Counted from the first letter of the stretch, positions 32,411-45,905 are shown. The stretch: DNA of 64,000 bases from Zygaena filipendulae (GCA_907165275.2 OU015669.1:3370501-3434500), one strand, 5' to 3'. The notes: generated by a model not told the origin, from the sequence alone. Program-made: numbers and translations.

Positions 32411-33089
32411 AAATAAATAAAAGCGAATATATGCAATGCCTTACATATTACACGTTTCGAATTAGGCACTGTTAAACAAATTACGTGAACGTAACTCTCG
32501 TCGATTGGGGCATAGCCAAGTGAGTCCTTGCATTTTAAGTGCCTAATTTCTGTAGTACTTTGTCTTGTTCCAAAAATATCCAGTGTTTTTTTCTATGTTT
32601 TGGCTCAAACACTGTTCGATCAAGCCTATTTATAATGTCGTATTTCGTTTCAACGAGGTCCCGGTGAAAGCATTAATATCAATCATTGACTAGCTCGATC
32701 GTCGCCAATCTCACGATGGAGGAAACTTAGTCGCTTGCAACGCGTCGGCACACTTGTTGCTAATCGGATTAATTCATAATTAAATTCTAGAGAATTAGAG
32801 ATATATATATTTATATATATTTCTAATAATAGATAACTTAACTTGTTATCTTAATATTTACACATTGGTTAAGTATATATAATTAGTAATATGTTATAAT
32901 ATTTATTTATGTATATGTCAATGTACGTGCTGCATGAGTACAGGTAGTTGGTATGTAATGATTTTATATGTTTAAGTATTGTCATGTACTGAGTAGTTTA
33001 TGTATTCATATGGTATATAATATAGTATATATTTATTATGGTATATGGTATATATTTACATAGGATAATGTTTGGAATGCTTTACCCAA
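32411..33089. other. Intergenic, very AT-rich
   Basis: It includes TA-rich runs at 32800-33060. No gene or recurring repeat is recognised. Confidence 0.35.
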
Positions 33090-33257
33090 CCACCCGTGTC
33101 TATGTATTTGTGTTTGTCCTTTCGCATAATTGGTTGTCTGGAAGAGATCGCAACTATGCGATAAGACCGCCATTTGCTTTCTCCTTTTTCTTTAGGTACT
33201 GTAACATTGTTATTTTATGTGCAATAAAGGATTAAATAAATAAATAAATAAATAAAT
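33090..33257 (+). mobile_element. LINE 3' end with (AAAT)n tail
   Basis: TGGAAGAGATCGCAACTATG, GCGATAAGACCGCC and GTGCAATAAAGGATTAAATA, followed by AAAT repeats, is a familiar lepidopteran LINE 3' UTR (recalled). No coding part is attached, so it is strongly 5' truncated. Confidence 0.55.
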
Positions 33258-33260
33258 TAA

Positions 33261-33570
33261 CTAGCTGTTCCCTGCAGTTCGGCCGCGCGGATTTCGGAGT
33301 TCCCGCGAGAATTCCGAGATTAAAAGTGATGTGATGAAGTACCCAATGTCTTTCTCTGTACCCGTGACAACGTGTACGATCGCTTGCTAGAAACAGAAGA
33401 GCTACAAAGAGTTTTGGAATTTTGCTACGTGAATTATAGACCTCCAGTTTGGGAACCCTTAAATTATCCTGTGACACTCAGGGATAATGTAGCTTTTCAT
33501 CAGAAAGTTTTTCAATTCGTTTAGTAGTGCCCAAGATTACTAACAAACTTTACATCTATTTAATATTAGC
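33261..33570 (-). mobile_element. Helitron-like element inserted at a LINE tail
   Basis: CTAGCTGTTCCCTGCAGTTC begins 4 bp after the AAAT tail of the preceding LINE. The body has ATTTCGGAGTTCCCGCG and GACAACGTGTACGATCG and ends near ACATCTATTTAATATTAGCG. About 100 bp of unrelated DNA may be inserted within it. Confidence 0.5.
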
Positions 33571-34827
33571 GTAGATGTAGCTAGTAATAGCTAGTAATTT
33601 TTGGTACAACATTAGCCGCTTCGTGTGGAATGCACGTCACGTTCGTTCCAAGTATATATGTTCGTACTTTGAACACGAAGCGGGATCGATCTCTTTGACA
33701 ATCGAAGAAAGGAAACTCAAGGGCTTTGTTATGTAAATACCGTTTCGCGATATTGCACTCGCATCGCAACGCTGAGTATTGAAATGCTTGAATATATTTC
33801 TGACGTGAAACTTCTTTGGGCGCGAAACAACGTAAAAATTGGGCGCGAAAGGATAAAAGTTCGTAACGACGCGCGACCACCGTATGCAACCTATGATAAT
33901 ATCAAGGTGTGTGACCGTACTGTAAAAATCGTCTGTGTTTAAACTTTTTAATTATGTTAAATGCCAAGGATAGAAAACGCAGCAAGTCATAAAAAATCGG
34001 TACCATCGCTAGAATATACTATTTGACCTTGTTGTGGTCACCATAGAACAGAAAATAACAGATAGAAGGGACATCAACTTGTTTAGTAAGAAAACAGTTG
34101 AAAACCAGTGTCACCAGGTTATTTTTGCACATATAGGTAACAACTTTTCATCACGCACTAAAACATTCATTAACGTAAAGAAATGTATTAAACGCTTTAT
34201 GGTTATTTTTTTACTTAGTCACTATTTTCAAAATTCACAGTTTTGGGAATATTGTGGTATATAAAATAGGGATGGCAACAAAGGAAGTTTTGGGCAAGTT
34301 TAAAGCATTTACTCTAACTTTCTTTGCGACGGTGGCGCGACTGCCCCGCCTACATGTCCTCTCTGGTTGATTTATTTGCTCTGTGGTGGTCACAGTTTAA
34401 GCTTGACCTAACCTATGTGTCGGGTTGCACTCAAATACCTCGGCATTAGCAACCGTTTACAAACTAACGGTTTTTACGATTATACGGTGACATAAATATG
34501 TATAGAATACACACAACATAATTATACAGCACATACATATAGAAGTTTCACTTCTTTCACGTGGATACAAAACATATGGAATTTACACTTTTTGCGCATA
34601 TGAACAGACACACCCATGTTTTATTTTCTATTGGTTTTTTTCTTCTCTTACTTTTTTATACTTTAAACTGTATCCCATCGATACATTCAATACAAATTGT
34701 AACTCTGGGTGAGTTTGTACGTTAAAAGTAATTAAAAAGGGAATAATAAAATAAATGTCTCTATATTTTCTGCATGTACCTATGTTTGTACGCGCATCAC
34801 GCAGAAACTACTGCATCCTTATTCTCT
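33571..34827. other. Intergenic, nothing recognised
   Basis: AT-rich with short open frames on both strands (33581-33889, 34034-34264), none with recognisable similarity. No repeat recurring elsewhere in the window is seen. Confidence 0.35.
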
Positions 34828-35038
34828 ATGACCAATAACATTCCTTGCCCATAACGCGCGTCCTAAAAACACAATTTCGACCGCTCCAGGTGCCAAAATA
34901 TTAGAAATTAATATTCTTTATACGATAACACAAGTACAAAACAAAAACAAATGTATTTTTTTAAAGTGAAACTTCGTTGATCGTGAGGGAAAAACAGTTT
35001 TTGCGGCGTGTTATCTTAACGTGGCGTGTTATGGTCAT
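34828..35038 (+). mobile_element. MITE with ATGACCA..TGGTCAT ends (third copy of the 3033/3221 unit)
   Basis: ATGACCAATAACATTCC at the left is mirrored by GCGTGTTATGGTCAT at the right. The body CCATAACGCGCGTCCTAAAA, AATATTAGAAATTAATATTC and GTTTTTGCGGCGTGTTATCT matches the tandem units at 3.0-3.4 kb. This copy shows the likely true ends of the element. Confidence 0.7.
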
Positions 35039-36192
35039 ATAAGGGCCCTGAACGGAATTAGACGAGACTACTCACTTTCCAACGAGCGGAGTCGCGTGCA
35101 ACAGCTAGTTCCTTCTATGTTATAAATTATTTCAATCAGTCTGTGTTTTTCACAGCGAAACTGCTGACCCAATTACAGTGTTTTCGATCGAAAATATATA
35201 GTTATCCAAATACGGAAGGTTTTTTTAATCATCTGTATAGATATAGTTAATAATAGGCACCAAATAAAGATTGCACACGAGTTCTGATACTTATGTTAAT
35301 TTAGATTGAATAAACAGTGACTGCGCGTGGACTGGTAAGCCAATATAGGACCAGTTTATCGTAGCACATCGCATATTTGTTCAATTAAATCAATAAAATG
35401 GATGTAGGTGTAGGCGCTTTCCAAATATAGGTATAATATTGAAACAGAAAAATACATAACACCTGACGATATCTACATAATAATTTTGTCACGAAATCCT
35501 AATATCAAAATCCATAATAAATGTACAAATTTATGATCTCGTTTTAAGATACATGCAAATCGGTTTTATTAACAAATTAAGCAGAATAACATTAACTTGT
35601 TGTACACTTCCGGGCGCCGGAATCGAGCCACTTTTTTAACGCTTTTTAGGTGTAGGTGCATTGAAGCTTTAAAAAATAATTGAAGCAGTTCATATTTATT
35701 TTTCATTCTTATTATGCTATTTCATAGACATATAACATAGAGTTAATTTAAATCAGAGTTATAATTCCGATGTAGTGTTAAAATAACACTGATATGATGG
35801 AGACGATAATAGGACCTTTGGATAAACTGAGAGAAAATAATTCAAGTCGATAGTGTGTTTTTTTTTCAAGCAAGTTTTCTATTTGAAAACGTGGAGACCT
35901 ATGTTCGTCTCTTAAACAGTCATATTATATTGTAACCATTAAAATTTTGACTCTACATCGTGTACGTAAAGACTAAATTGCAATGTACGAAATATTGATT
36001 TCGGGCTATACGTCTCTTATAAGAGATGATGGTAGAGCCTTTGTATTTCTTTAGGCAATCAACACTGCCGTCATATAGTTTAGCATGGAATTAATCAAAG
36101 TCACTAAATATGAGGTGCTGGGTAACGTTCTAAAAGAAAATAAAGAAAGAAAGAAAGAAAAATATATTTACATCAGCACATAATCCTTACTG
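35039..36192. other. Intergenic, one Helitron-like scrap
   Basis: A Helitron-like 3' scrap is at 35090-35110 (GTCGCGTGCAACAGCTAGTT), followed by part of another (AAACTGCTGACCCAATTACA). A short GAAA microsatellite is at about 36140-36165. No gene is seen. Confidence 0.4.
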
Positions 36193-36495
36193 TCCTTACT
36201 AATATTATAAATGCGAAAGTGTTTGTTTGTTTGTTACGATTTGACGACCAAACGGCTCAATCGATCACAGCGAAATTTTGCATACACGTCTTCAGGTCTA
36301 CAGAAAAGGACACATGCTATTTTTTATCTCGGAATTCCCACGGAATCTCCGAAATTAACGCGGAAGAAATTACATTACATTTTGCATACTACCTACACGT
36401 TGTGAAGGGTAGGTTCAGAGAAAATTATAGGGTAATGAGTACTTTTATCTCGGAATACCCGCGGGATCTTCGAAACTAACGCGGGGAACAGTTAG
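36193..36495 (+). mobile_element. Helitron-like element with duplicated interior
   Basis: It starts TCCTTACTAATATTATAAAT and ends GCGGGGAACAGTTAG|T. The segment from TTTTGCATAC through TTTATCTCGGAAT to AACGCGG occurs twice in tandem, so two copies appear nested or unequally recombined. It lies just after a (GAAA)n microsatellite. Confidence 0.6.
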
Positions 36496-36759
36496 TATAA
36501 AATATAAAAACCAGCTTATGCATGCTCAGGCAAAAAGATCACCAACTCATCATCAGCAACTGAATGAGTGCAGGCAACCTAGCTCGAGTTCCCTCGTTCT
36601 TACTTGGAGAGCTCCAAGTTATGAGCAATAGGGGAACTACATCTTTATCAATTTTTTAGGAAAGTGGACATTTTAGGAAAGTGGTCATTTTCGACCTGAA
36701 GGGATTACTATATGACATACTTTTATTAAGGAGTATATCTACCTATGTATTACTAAATA

Positions 36760-36974
36760 TTAATCTATTATTAAAGAGGTCAAGTTTGTTAGTTTGTGAG
36801 GTTGTAGGTAGGGGATAATCTCTGGATTTACTGAACCGATTTTGAAAATTCTTTTACCAATAAAAAGCAAAGTTATTTTTGAGTTACAATATATCGTAAC
36901 CCGGAAATGATGCTATATCGTAACCCGGAATTCCCGCGGGAACTCTGAAATTACCGCGGATAAAACCGCTAGTA
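36760..36974 (+). mobile_element. Degraded Helitron-like element
   Basis: It holds CTGAACCGATTTTGAAAATT, a duplicated ATATCGTAACCCGGAA word and ACCGCGGATAAAACCGCTAG at the right end. Confidence 0.45.
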
Positions 36975-37247
36975 TGTTAAATTAATAGATCCAAAACCAT
37001 CAAAGCAAGCCTAATTTTTACTCATCACATGGTTTTGAATCCCATACAGAGATGTAGAACAAAATTTGACCAAATTACCTCAACCCATTTCACTTTTATT
37101 AACGACCTAACTCTATAATTTAAATATTTTTGCTTTTTTATAGATACTGAAAACAAATAGGTAGGTTCAGACCGATTAAAGCTCCACAAATATGTATAGG
37201 TAGGTATGCGTGAACTCCTGAATTTACATTGGAACATATTAGTCTAT

Positions 37248-37630
37248 TACACACATCAAAAGTGTCTAGGGATCAAGTACATTTTTTCAAGATTTTTAGC
37301 ATGCCAAATCGCTGCGAATCTGTGATTCGTATCAATGGAAGGAACACAGAGTATTAATTTGTTTAGTCATTACAATATAAGTTTCAAAATCCCCTGTTTT
37401 TGCTTTTTTTTTTGCTATTTTATTGTCGACTTGGAATTGGTTCAATTTCTCACAACTTACAAAAAATGAAATTTTTCTTAATTTATTTAAAATGTGGGGA
37501 TGAGTTGTTATTTTAGATATGAGAAATAAGGTAGGCGGCCAGTCCAGAAGATTAAATTAGATTTAAATTAATTGAGTTTCGTTTTATAGCAAAAAATGTT
37601 CTTGATCCCTAGACACTTTTGATGTGTGTA
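37248..37630. mobile_element. TA-flanked MITE with near-perfect 40-bp inverted ends
   Basis: The arm at 37248-37287 (ACACATCAAAAGTGTCTAGG within it) matches the reverse complement of 37591-37630 with a single mismatch. TA is present at both borders, and CACACATCAAAAGTG follows, a Tc1/mariner-like end. The interior (about 300 bp) is AT-rich with no ORF. Confidence 0.85.
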
Positions 37631-38659
37631 TTTTAGGCTACCGTATTCAACGCTCTGTATCTATAATAACGTGTTCTCTTATGAGTATATAATATGTGGT
37701 TATAATAGTAGATGCGTAGGTATAATGTTGTGACTGGTTTGGTAACATAATAAATTCTTTTCGCTCTCTAGATATGGTATTTTGACCATTAGACCACTCC
37801 GATTTCCGTTTTGAAATGTATAATAACAAATCTATGAATAATTTAATAATGAAAAATAAATATTGCTCACTTAAAGACAGGTCTCCTTTTTTCTCACGGA
37901 TTTTATGAAGAATATGATATTCCACATTTTTCAACTGGAGGCAAATCCATCCATTGTCATCACAAGCCACTTTGCACTGTAATCACTGGAGGCTTACCAT
38001 GTGCATGGTAAGATTCACTTTAGCAAAAATGGTAATTTTATGTGTCAGCGAATTGTTTAACTTAACCAAACTTAACACGTCGTTACCTCTAAGTACGACA
38101 GTTTAAGTACATACCACTACACGACAACTTTCTGTTACCACTTTTAACATAAGAGCACTTTAACTGTAACACTTTTGTACTAAAGTGCGATTTGTAGTCA
38201 CTGTAACGTTCGTTACGCACATAATAATTTGATATTAACGTTGTATTGATGTATTAATTAATTATCGTAGTAATGAGCACATGCAATGAGCGCGTGAAGT
38301 TTTCAAAGGGTTCTAATAAAGCGTGTGATGACCCCAAAAGTTGCTTTACAACTGAGAGTTGGATGCAAAACTCACGGTTTCTCTGCGCCCGCGCAGGTTG
38401 GTATGCGGGCTTAAATGTGTGTGTGTGTGTGTGTGTGCGTGTACACAAACCTTTCACGCAGACAGACGAGAGGCAGGCTGCACGGTTTTTGTCGATGTCC
38501 ACGGGGCATTGCAGACCGAGAGGCATAGTAACATCACTCGCTTTGTGTACACAAATTGAGAAGGCGTATTTTACTTCAGAAAAAACCTTTGCATTAAATA
38601 ATACCTAATAATAATAATCCACTTCAGAATTAATATATCTACCTTATCCTGCACTAAAC
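37631..38659. other. Intergenic with a (GT)n microsatellite
   Basis: A GT repeat occupies about 38418-38437. The overlapping open frames around 38254-38608 cross this repeat on both strands and look like chance. No gene is recognised. Confidence 0.4.
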
Positions 38660-38892
38660 TACAAGCTTGTGTTGTGGAAACCAAGCAAACGTGATATATA
38701 AGTACTACATATTATTTATTTTTATTTTATTATTAATTATATGTATTATACTATACATATTATATATAAACACGTCCAGACTGGAAATTGGAACCCCGTG
38801 TTCATCACACAGAATCCACCCCCACTGGGAATCGAACCCGGAACCTCTTGATTAGCGGGTAGGCTCGGTGACTTACTGTGCCAATTGGGTGG
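38660..38892 (-). mobile_element. tRNA-derived SINE, copy 3 (minus)
   Basis: Read on the minus strand it has the tRNA-like head (A-box side TTGGCACAGTAAGTCACCGA, B-box GGTTCGATTCCCAG), then the GTGTGATGAACACGGGG, CCAGTCTGGACGTG and GTTTGCTTGGTTTCCAC body. Orientation is opposite to copies 1 and 2. Confidence 0.7.
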
Positions 38893-41800
38893 GGTCACAA
38901 AAAAAAACCGATTTTATCCAAAATATTGAAAATTTTGTCTTTTTCGGTTCAAACAATACTTAAGAATTTACTAATAATAGGTTTAAACGATATTTAATTA
39001 AAGCTACGTTTAGTATCATGCTAGACAAACTTTACTCATTATTCTTCTTAAAGTATTCATTACAAGTTGTCTTAATGTGGCTTCTTACAAAAGTTTTTCT
39101 GAAAGCTGCTGGTCGATGTCCCGCTAGCGAGGCTCAATAAGCTCCGATCTTCTCTCCTTATCAAACCTTCATTGAGATCGTACATCAAAGAGGGACAAAC
39201 GTTATTCTGTTTATTACACCCGTTAGTTTGCAGAACTTGAAGTATTTCTACTATGTTATCATAAAGGAATACAATTTGTCGTCGTTTGGTATAAGACGAC
39301 TGTTATAAAAAGGTTCCTGAGCCCATTATTATTTTCATAGAGTCGAGTTCATTCTGTTTAGTTGGGAAAAGACACCAGCTTCTGGATGTTTTTCGTGGTA
39401 CGAGGTTGATTGGTTGTTGTGTAACGCTACTGATTAATTTCTGTCAATCCATACGTCCTTCGCTATTTGCTTTTATAATGAGAGACATGAATATTCAGTA
39501 GATCGTTAGAAATTTTGTTAGTGAGCTAGTTAGATACGCTATTTCTGTTTTTAAATATTTTACCTGCATACAAATTTCGTTGATGATTAAGAAAAATGTA
39601 TGACCTGCAGTTTATTTTCTCCCAACCATTACGATTATGTTTTATATTAATTAAGTATTGTTTTTTGTTTATTTGATAAAATTATATTTCAAATATTATT
39701 TAGCATCTTTGTTTTACTTTTGTTTGGTAAAGACTCTCTTTTTTAGCCTTCATATTTTGGTTAAAAGATATCACTGAAAAGATTATTAAAAATTTAATTA
39801 ACTTTTATATATTTACCTAACTTTAAAGTAGCACACCTATATAATATTAGACATGAGGCAATCCTACTGAAAGCCTGTAATTTGTTAAACTGATGAAGAC
39901 AATTTAAAGAAAAACTCTTGCATAATCTCATACTTAAGTTTTTTGCTCTATTCTATGTAAAATAGCAAACAATTTATTACTACCTGTAATAAATTGTGTG
40001 CTTTTTTGTTGTTATTTTTACTTGCAATTAGATTAAAGAGCTCGTTGACACTAACTGTGGCAGGTATATACCTATAGTACTAGTACCTACTTACCAATTT
40101 TTTATCATTTTGTTTTTATCAAATGAAGTTTTTTTTTCTAGATATCATCATTTGAATTGATAGCTAGATGGAAAAATTTCGCGATGGTATTATAATATTA
40201 TAAAAGATTATATAAATAACCATAACGATACGGTAGGCACTTATTTTTATAACCTCATCAAAAGACCCGTGGTCTATTTAAATGTTAATAGTATAAATCA
40301 GTAGGTACATTATTGGTTTGACTGATTGTATCTAAATCAAGGTAATTAAAACTATATAGAAAAAAATGCAAGATTGATAAACATGGGATATAATAATATT
40401 ATTAGATACCTTTAAACATTATTGCTACTTAATTCTTTTGCAAAAAATATTATAATAGATACAATAAATAAAATTAATTTCAACATCTGTTTCAATTAAT
40501 ATACAACAGCAATAATATAATTTTTCCATAAATTTCTAAATATAACTACTTAACTAATATTATAAAGAAGAAAATTCGCTTATTTGTAGGGCATCGACGC
40601 AGGAACTACTAAAACCATTATAAAAATCACAAATAGTATCCCTTAGTCACGTAGGATAATTTCTACTAGCAAACAGTGCCTGAGTGAATCCTAAAATTTA
40701 CGCTGGCCAAATCGCCGTTATTAACGATATGTAACGTAGTATACGAGAAATTTGAGTTCTAGGGTACTTATACGTATATAAAAACTCCCGAGGGAATTCC
40801 GAAATTGATACGGGTAAAGCTGCGAGGAGAGCAACTGGTATAAAAATAAATAAACAAATTTTACATTAAAATGTTCGCATTTTGTATGACATGTATTGAC
40901 ACTTTAGAAAAAAAAATGCACGAACAAAATCTTGTTAAGGACTTTTGATGTAAGTATAAGAATACTGCATACTGGAAGACATTCCCCGCTATGTCTCTCT
41001 CATTCTTGCACATACCGAAGACGGTGTTTAAAAGAGACCGTTCTACAGGAGGAAGTGTCCCCTTATCGTCCATACCAGGAATAACTTTCCCATAGAATAC
41101 AAAGATGGTAGATGAGTTATAAAATGTATGGAATTTGAAATATATTATAGTCGCTTGAGTGACTCGTGGAGGAATTTGTTCTTATTTTTAATGACTAATT
41201 AGTCTACATTATCATGGCGTTCCACTTTAACTTTGTCCAACGAAAAATTCTGTAGGTACTATAATTTCGGAGAGGTAGATTTTATTTTGGTATGACATGA
41301 GAATATACCTAAGTTATGCTTAGAACTGAAGGGTACTTACTTCATGCAGCATGATAAAAAATTTTATTGATATCAAGCACTTAAAATCAAACAAACTGTC
41401 AAGCCTAACCTAACTGGACTTTTTGCCTCAAGCCTTAACTGTTTGTAATTATTACTGGTTTATAGTCAAAAGGGTCATAGTATGGTACTGATTGTGCAAC
41501 AAGTTTTACTTATCTACTGCTTATTTGGTTCAGCATAATTACATTCAATATAGGCTAATATCGCATCGGTTATGGTAAGTACCTACAGTGATCACAGTTC
41601 TTCATTTTTTTTTTCACAATCGTCGTATTCGCATCGCATCCCAAAGTGGCCGGTGACCACCATTCTTGGATCGCTCTCCGATACATTCTGGTTACTCTGT
41701 GGACGTGACGTCACGCGTGCGCTTGAGCACCGCGCCGCCGCGCCAAAGCAGTCGTTAACCTAATTAAAACATTCCCAAACCACCATTATCATTGATGTAT

Positions 41801-42429
41801 ATAAATGGAGCGATTGCCAACGTCGATTAGTGACTGCAAGTTTCGACGGTAAAGTAAGCTAGGGGTTTGACACAGAATATGACGTTGCAAATACAAGTAG
41901 CGTGCAAAATTATAATTTTACAGAAGTGCTTAAACTCTAAACACTTATTCGTTTCATTCAGCAATGAAAGTGAATCTCCTAACAAACAAGAAATAATTTA
42001 ACCATGATAGATGATGAAATACTCTAGCCTAATTTACCGTGCCTACCTTACGTATAACCATTATTTACGTACCTACTTAGACTTACAATTAGCAAGGTAA
42101 ATTTTATTTATTTATTTGTCTCACATTTTACTATGATTTGAAAACGTCATTTTTTATACTGGCATGGTTTCAGCGTGTTAATATCTTAAAATTTATCTTT
42201 TAAGGCCCCCTGAGGACTCATACCATAGATAACCCGAACAACCTTCTTCTGTAGTAGGTACAAAAATACAGTCAATATCAGAAGCGTTTCCTCATAGCAA
42301 TAACTTTAACTATTCCAAAACAAGGAAATTACCTAAATCACTTAATCAAATAAACATTTCTTACCATAAATTCTCCAAGTTAAACTTTAAACTAATTAAG
42401 TCATTTGTTTTATACATCTTCTATCTAAT
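38893..42429. other. Intergenic, AT-rich, nothing firmly recognised
   Basis: A degraded Helitron-like piece lies at about 40555-40843 (ACTAATATTATAAAGAAG to GCGAGGAGAGCAACTGG). A GC-richer patch at 41640-41760 (ACGTGACGTCACGC at 41703-41716, CACCGCGCCGCCGCGCC) has no supported ORF. No host exon is seen. Confidence 0.35.
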
Positions 42430-42712
42430 CCGCGATTCTGTACATTGAACATTTTTAACAAAAACTGACAAGGGACGATAAAAAAAGAGTAACCAACCAC
42501 AATAAAAGGGTTTTTAAAAATCTTTTGTGTCTGTCTGTCTGTCTGTTCGCGATAATCTCCGAATCTACTAAACGGATTGTCATGCGGTTTTTACAGGTAG
42601 ATTAAGCTTAGCCTGGAGCTACATATAGGCTTTGTTTCATTGAAATCGGATATCGGAAAAAAGTTATTGTATAAAAACCTTTCACGCGAGTAAAACCGCG
42701 GGGCACAGCTAG
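42430..42712 (+). mobile_element. Long-tailed Helitron-like subfamily, plus orientation
   Basis: It runs from CGCGATTCTGTACATTGAAC through AGAGTAACCAACCAC, a GTCT repeat, GATTGTCATGCGGTTTTTAC and ACATATAGGCTTTGTTTCAT to AAACCGCGGGGCACAGCTAG|T. It is the reverse complement of the arrangement at 14985-15295. Confidence 0.65.
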
Positions 42713-44563
42713 TACTATAATAATTTAAGAGTAAATTTTAAACAACTAAGCACGCCACAGTCATGTATTACTTTGTTGCAATTGAAGAGAGGTTTAACGT
42801 GCGCGTTTATGTCTTTTATATGGAGCGTAGCGATACATGGTCTTTATCGAATTACATCCGAGTTACACTGAATTTTATTACTACATATGTGTCATAATAT
42901 ACGTAACTACCTTTAATCTATATTATATTGAAATAATTCATTTCAGAATTTTTATAGTTCAAAGACAGATTGTTGTTTTAATACTAATATAATAGAGATA
43001 ATAAATTTACCACGACCGGACCCGACAAGGGCAAAGGTCATTGATTCAAATCATATGACCACATGAAAGAAGAGATCAGATATCATAGGTGACTAAAAGA
43101 AAATAATACAATAGTTCCAAATTAAAAACCTTATAAATAAATATATCGTCGCAAAAAACCGAATACTAGAGCCATATACGTATTTAATTTTAATAGTAAC
43201 AAGGGTTGAGTAAAATATAGCTTGAAAAAATATTAATATTCAATATTTTAGAACAAAGCAATTCTTAAGACGTTCATGTTAAAGCATTAACAAGAAAGTC
43301 TCTATTTGTTCTGGCCTTAATTATCACAAATCCTAAACAAACATTGTATCTGACCTAGCAAGCTTTTAGAAATGCTTCAGAAGATTATCTCTTTTCCAAC
43401 GCTATAAAGTATAAAATCGCATGTACATTGTACAATGTCATAACAGCCGAAGACTAAATTATTGTGAATTTATTCAGTTACGAATAGTTGAAACAAAGTA
43501 ACATGAATGCCAACCGGTCGAGGGGTAAACAGAGAGGGAGGGAACATCACGAGCTGTTAATTATGGCTATTGTTGACCACAATGTTATTTTTTTTTTGGA
43601 AGATTGCTTTTTGTACTATCAACTAAATAAAATCATATGAGCTGTACCTAAAGTACGGTTACCGAGACACATGGCGTAGCAGTCAGTTTGTTATCCACTA
43701 GACTTATGGTGCTGCCTAGCATAAAAGGTAATTCAAGCAATAAATATAATCGCGGTTCCAAGATACGACAATAGACAATCTTGCCATCTGCGCCGGCGCT
43801 TAGCTTTTGTCTTACGCAATTGTAACATTGCATCACTGCAGTCGGCTCAACCAAGCTCTTGCAATAATGCAACTTTCCAATAGGACACATTTACAATGCG
43901 CTTGACGAACTACTTGCGGTAATTTCTTCTCTCTTCTTCTCTTTACGACTTTCGAATCGTAAAATGTATTCAATTAATTTACAACTAGTCGATCTTTCTC
44001 GCATTCTCAACTCGGATACCAAAGGAATCTTCTGAAGGATTCAAAGCTGGATCTATATTTCAGTCGCCACAGAAAAACCGCCACTAAATTGCTGTTAAAT
44101 CAGAAGCGTAATAATATTATAAGCATTTTTTTGATTAAAGTGAAGAGTAAATGATGGAATCAAAATCTTAGGTTGATATCACGTTGTAACAACCGTATGT
44201 CACAAGTTATTTTACGACTGCCCAACTGGACATTACAATGACCCAGTGAACGGACTAGATTATGCCGGAGTGGACTCGCATTGTTTTTCTAAACACCCCT
44301 GTTACGGACACATGAGAAACGCGGTGTTCGGGTTCTTATTGGTACTCTATACACCAGTGTTTCTCAACCTGATCCGCAAGTATGAATCAGGATAAAAATA
44401 ATAATACGTGCTTGTTTTAGTTGGTCTTTAAAATTAATTTAGTGGTCAAATATAGAGATTTTGTTTTTTTTATTTTGTTTTAAATTGTCATAAATATACA
44501 TAATGGCATTCATATTCAATTGACAAAAATACACATCATTAGGCGTGTCTGGCGTTTGCGTAA
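42713..44563. other. Intergenic, nothing recognised
   Basis: AT-rich sequence. The open frame at 43648-43890 (minus) has a few cysteines but no recognisable family. Confidence 0.35.
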
Positions 44564-44857
44564 GAGCCAACCTACACGGTGCGGTGCGGCTCGGGTCAGG
44601 CGCCTGAGCGGCGCCGCTGCGGTATATTAGAAAAATGCGTCGTGGCCACACGGCGCCTTGCGGCACGCTCCGGCGCCGCGCCGCGATCGCATCGGAGACG
44701 AGACGAGGCGGGGAGGGAAGTAAGCGGCTCGCTGTTGTTTGTCCTGTTCTGTCACGTAGCGATGGGCATGCGTACTCTTTTTGTCGCCGCAGCGGCATAC
44801 CCCATACGACGAAATAGCTTGGGCTGCGGCGCCGCACCGCATCGTGTGGGTTGGCAC
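44564..44857. mobile_element. GC-rich Harbinger-like MITE with TAA target duplication
   Basis: GAGCCAACCTACACGGTGCG at the left is mirrored by GCATCGTGTGGGTTGGCAC at the right and continues into GCGGTGCGGC. TAA is present on both sides (44561-44563 and 44858-44860), the 3-bp TWA duplication typical of PIF/Harbinger elements. The 294-bp body is far more GC-rich than its surroundings and has open frames on both strands that I take as a by-product of composition. Confidence 0.8.
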
Positions 44858-44860
44858 TAA

Positions 44861-45905
44861 CACAGTTGTGTAATAAAAAATTACTACTGCATAACTGATA
44901 GGTCAGCGGACTACACATTATTAAATCTCAAGTTGTTATTTTTTCCCATTTTAAAACGTTCATTATAAAACATTGGCTTCCATTGCGTTTTCATTGACAC
45001 TCAAACCATCACTATACAATAAATAACCACTTAACATGTGTGTGTCAAATAAAGTTCTTTCAATTCAATTCAATTCAACTTATTGTATTTTAACATGGAC
45101 GTAGGTACATGTAAGTAGTACGTACGTAGTATTTCGCACCTTTTTGAAATGAAAATTATTACTTATAATGAATTTAATTATTATTTATCATTGTACGATA
45201 CGATGATTTTATAATAGGTAGGTATAGTCCGAAAATATTTTTTATACAATCCGTGACGATTATCACTGATAATTGTATAGCAAAAAAGTTTGGGTAACGC
45301 TGGTATAACACACCATCAAATGGGTCAGTTAGAAAACGTACGTCAATTACTTTGGTTTTACGTAATAGAAGTTTTGTAGCTATTTGCGGTAACTTTTGCT
45401 AAACCATGTCGAATTTGTTCCGCAAAACGATACTATTAGTTTAGGACGCCATCTTAACTATTAAAAACCCACGCTCGAGGCTCGCAATACTTAGACAATT
45501 GACTTTTGTATAAAGCAGTGTAGAGTGAATTTTAGTAAGGACTCGCATGATGTTTGGAAGTGTGCTTGTTTTAAATTCTTATATCTCTTTTTTTCAGAAA
45601 AGAATTGCAATGAAAAATGCCGATACCTATACTAATAATTTATACATAGAGTACCATTTTGAAAGGTAACCGTTAAATTCGATTTAGTAGTTTTTGTGTG
45701 ATGTGAGTAGAAACATATAGAAAAGAAGGTCTAATAATATATATAGTTGTATTTTTAGATTCTCTTTTCTGTATGTTTCCTCTTTTCTAATCCATACCAT
45801 CTTTTCTATACCATGAAATTCAACTGTTGAGTTTATGATATAGTAAATCATAGAGGAGTGTAATCTCTAGAACCACTGATTGGATTGTACAGTATCCCTG
45901 AACGA
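44861..45905. other. Intergenic, one retroposon tail
   Basis: GTGTCAAATAAAGTTCTTTC followed by AATTC repeats at 45035-45080 looks like a retroposon 3' end. Nothing else is recognised. Confidence 0.4.

Noticed and set aside
38254..38608. Overlapping open frames on both strands around a GT microsatellite
   Set aside because: Frame length comes from the repeat. There is no splice context or similarity.
44439..44918. Open frames on both strands across 44.4-44.9 kb
   Set aside because: They coincide with the GC-rich Harbinger-like MITE. The frames overlap on both strands and have no recognisable domain.
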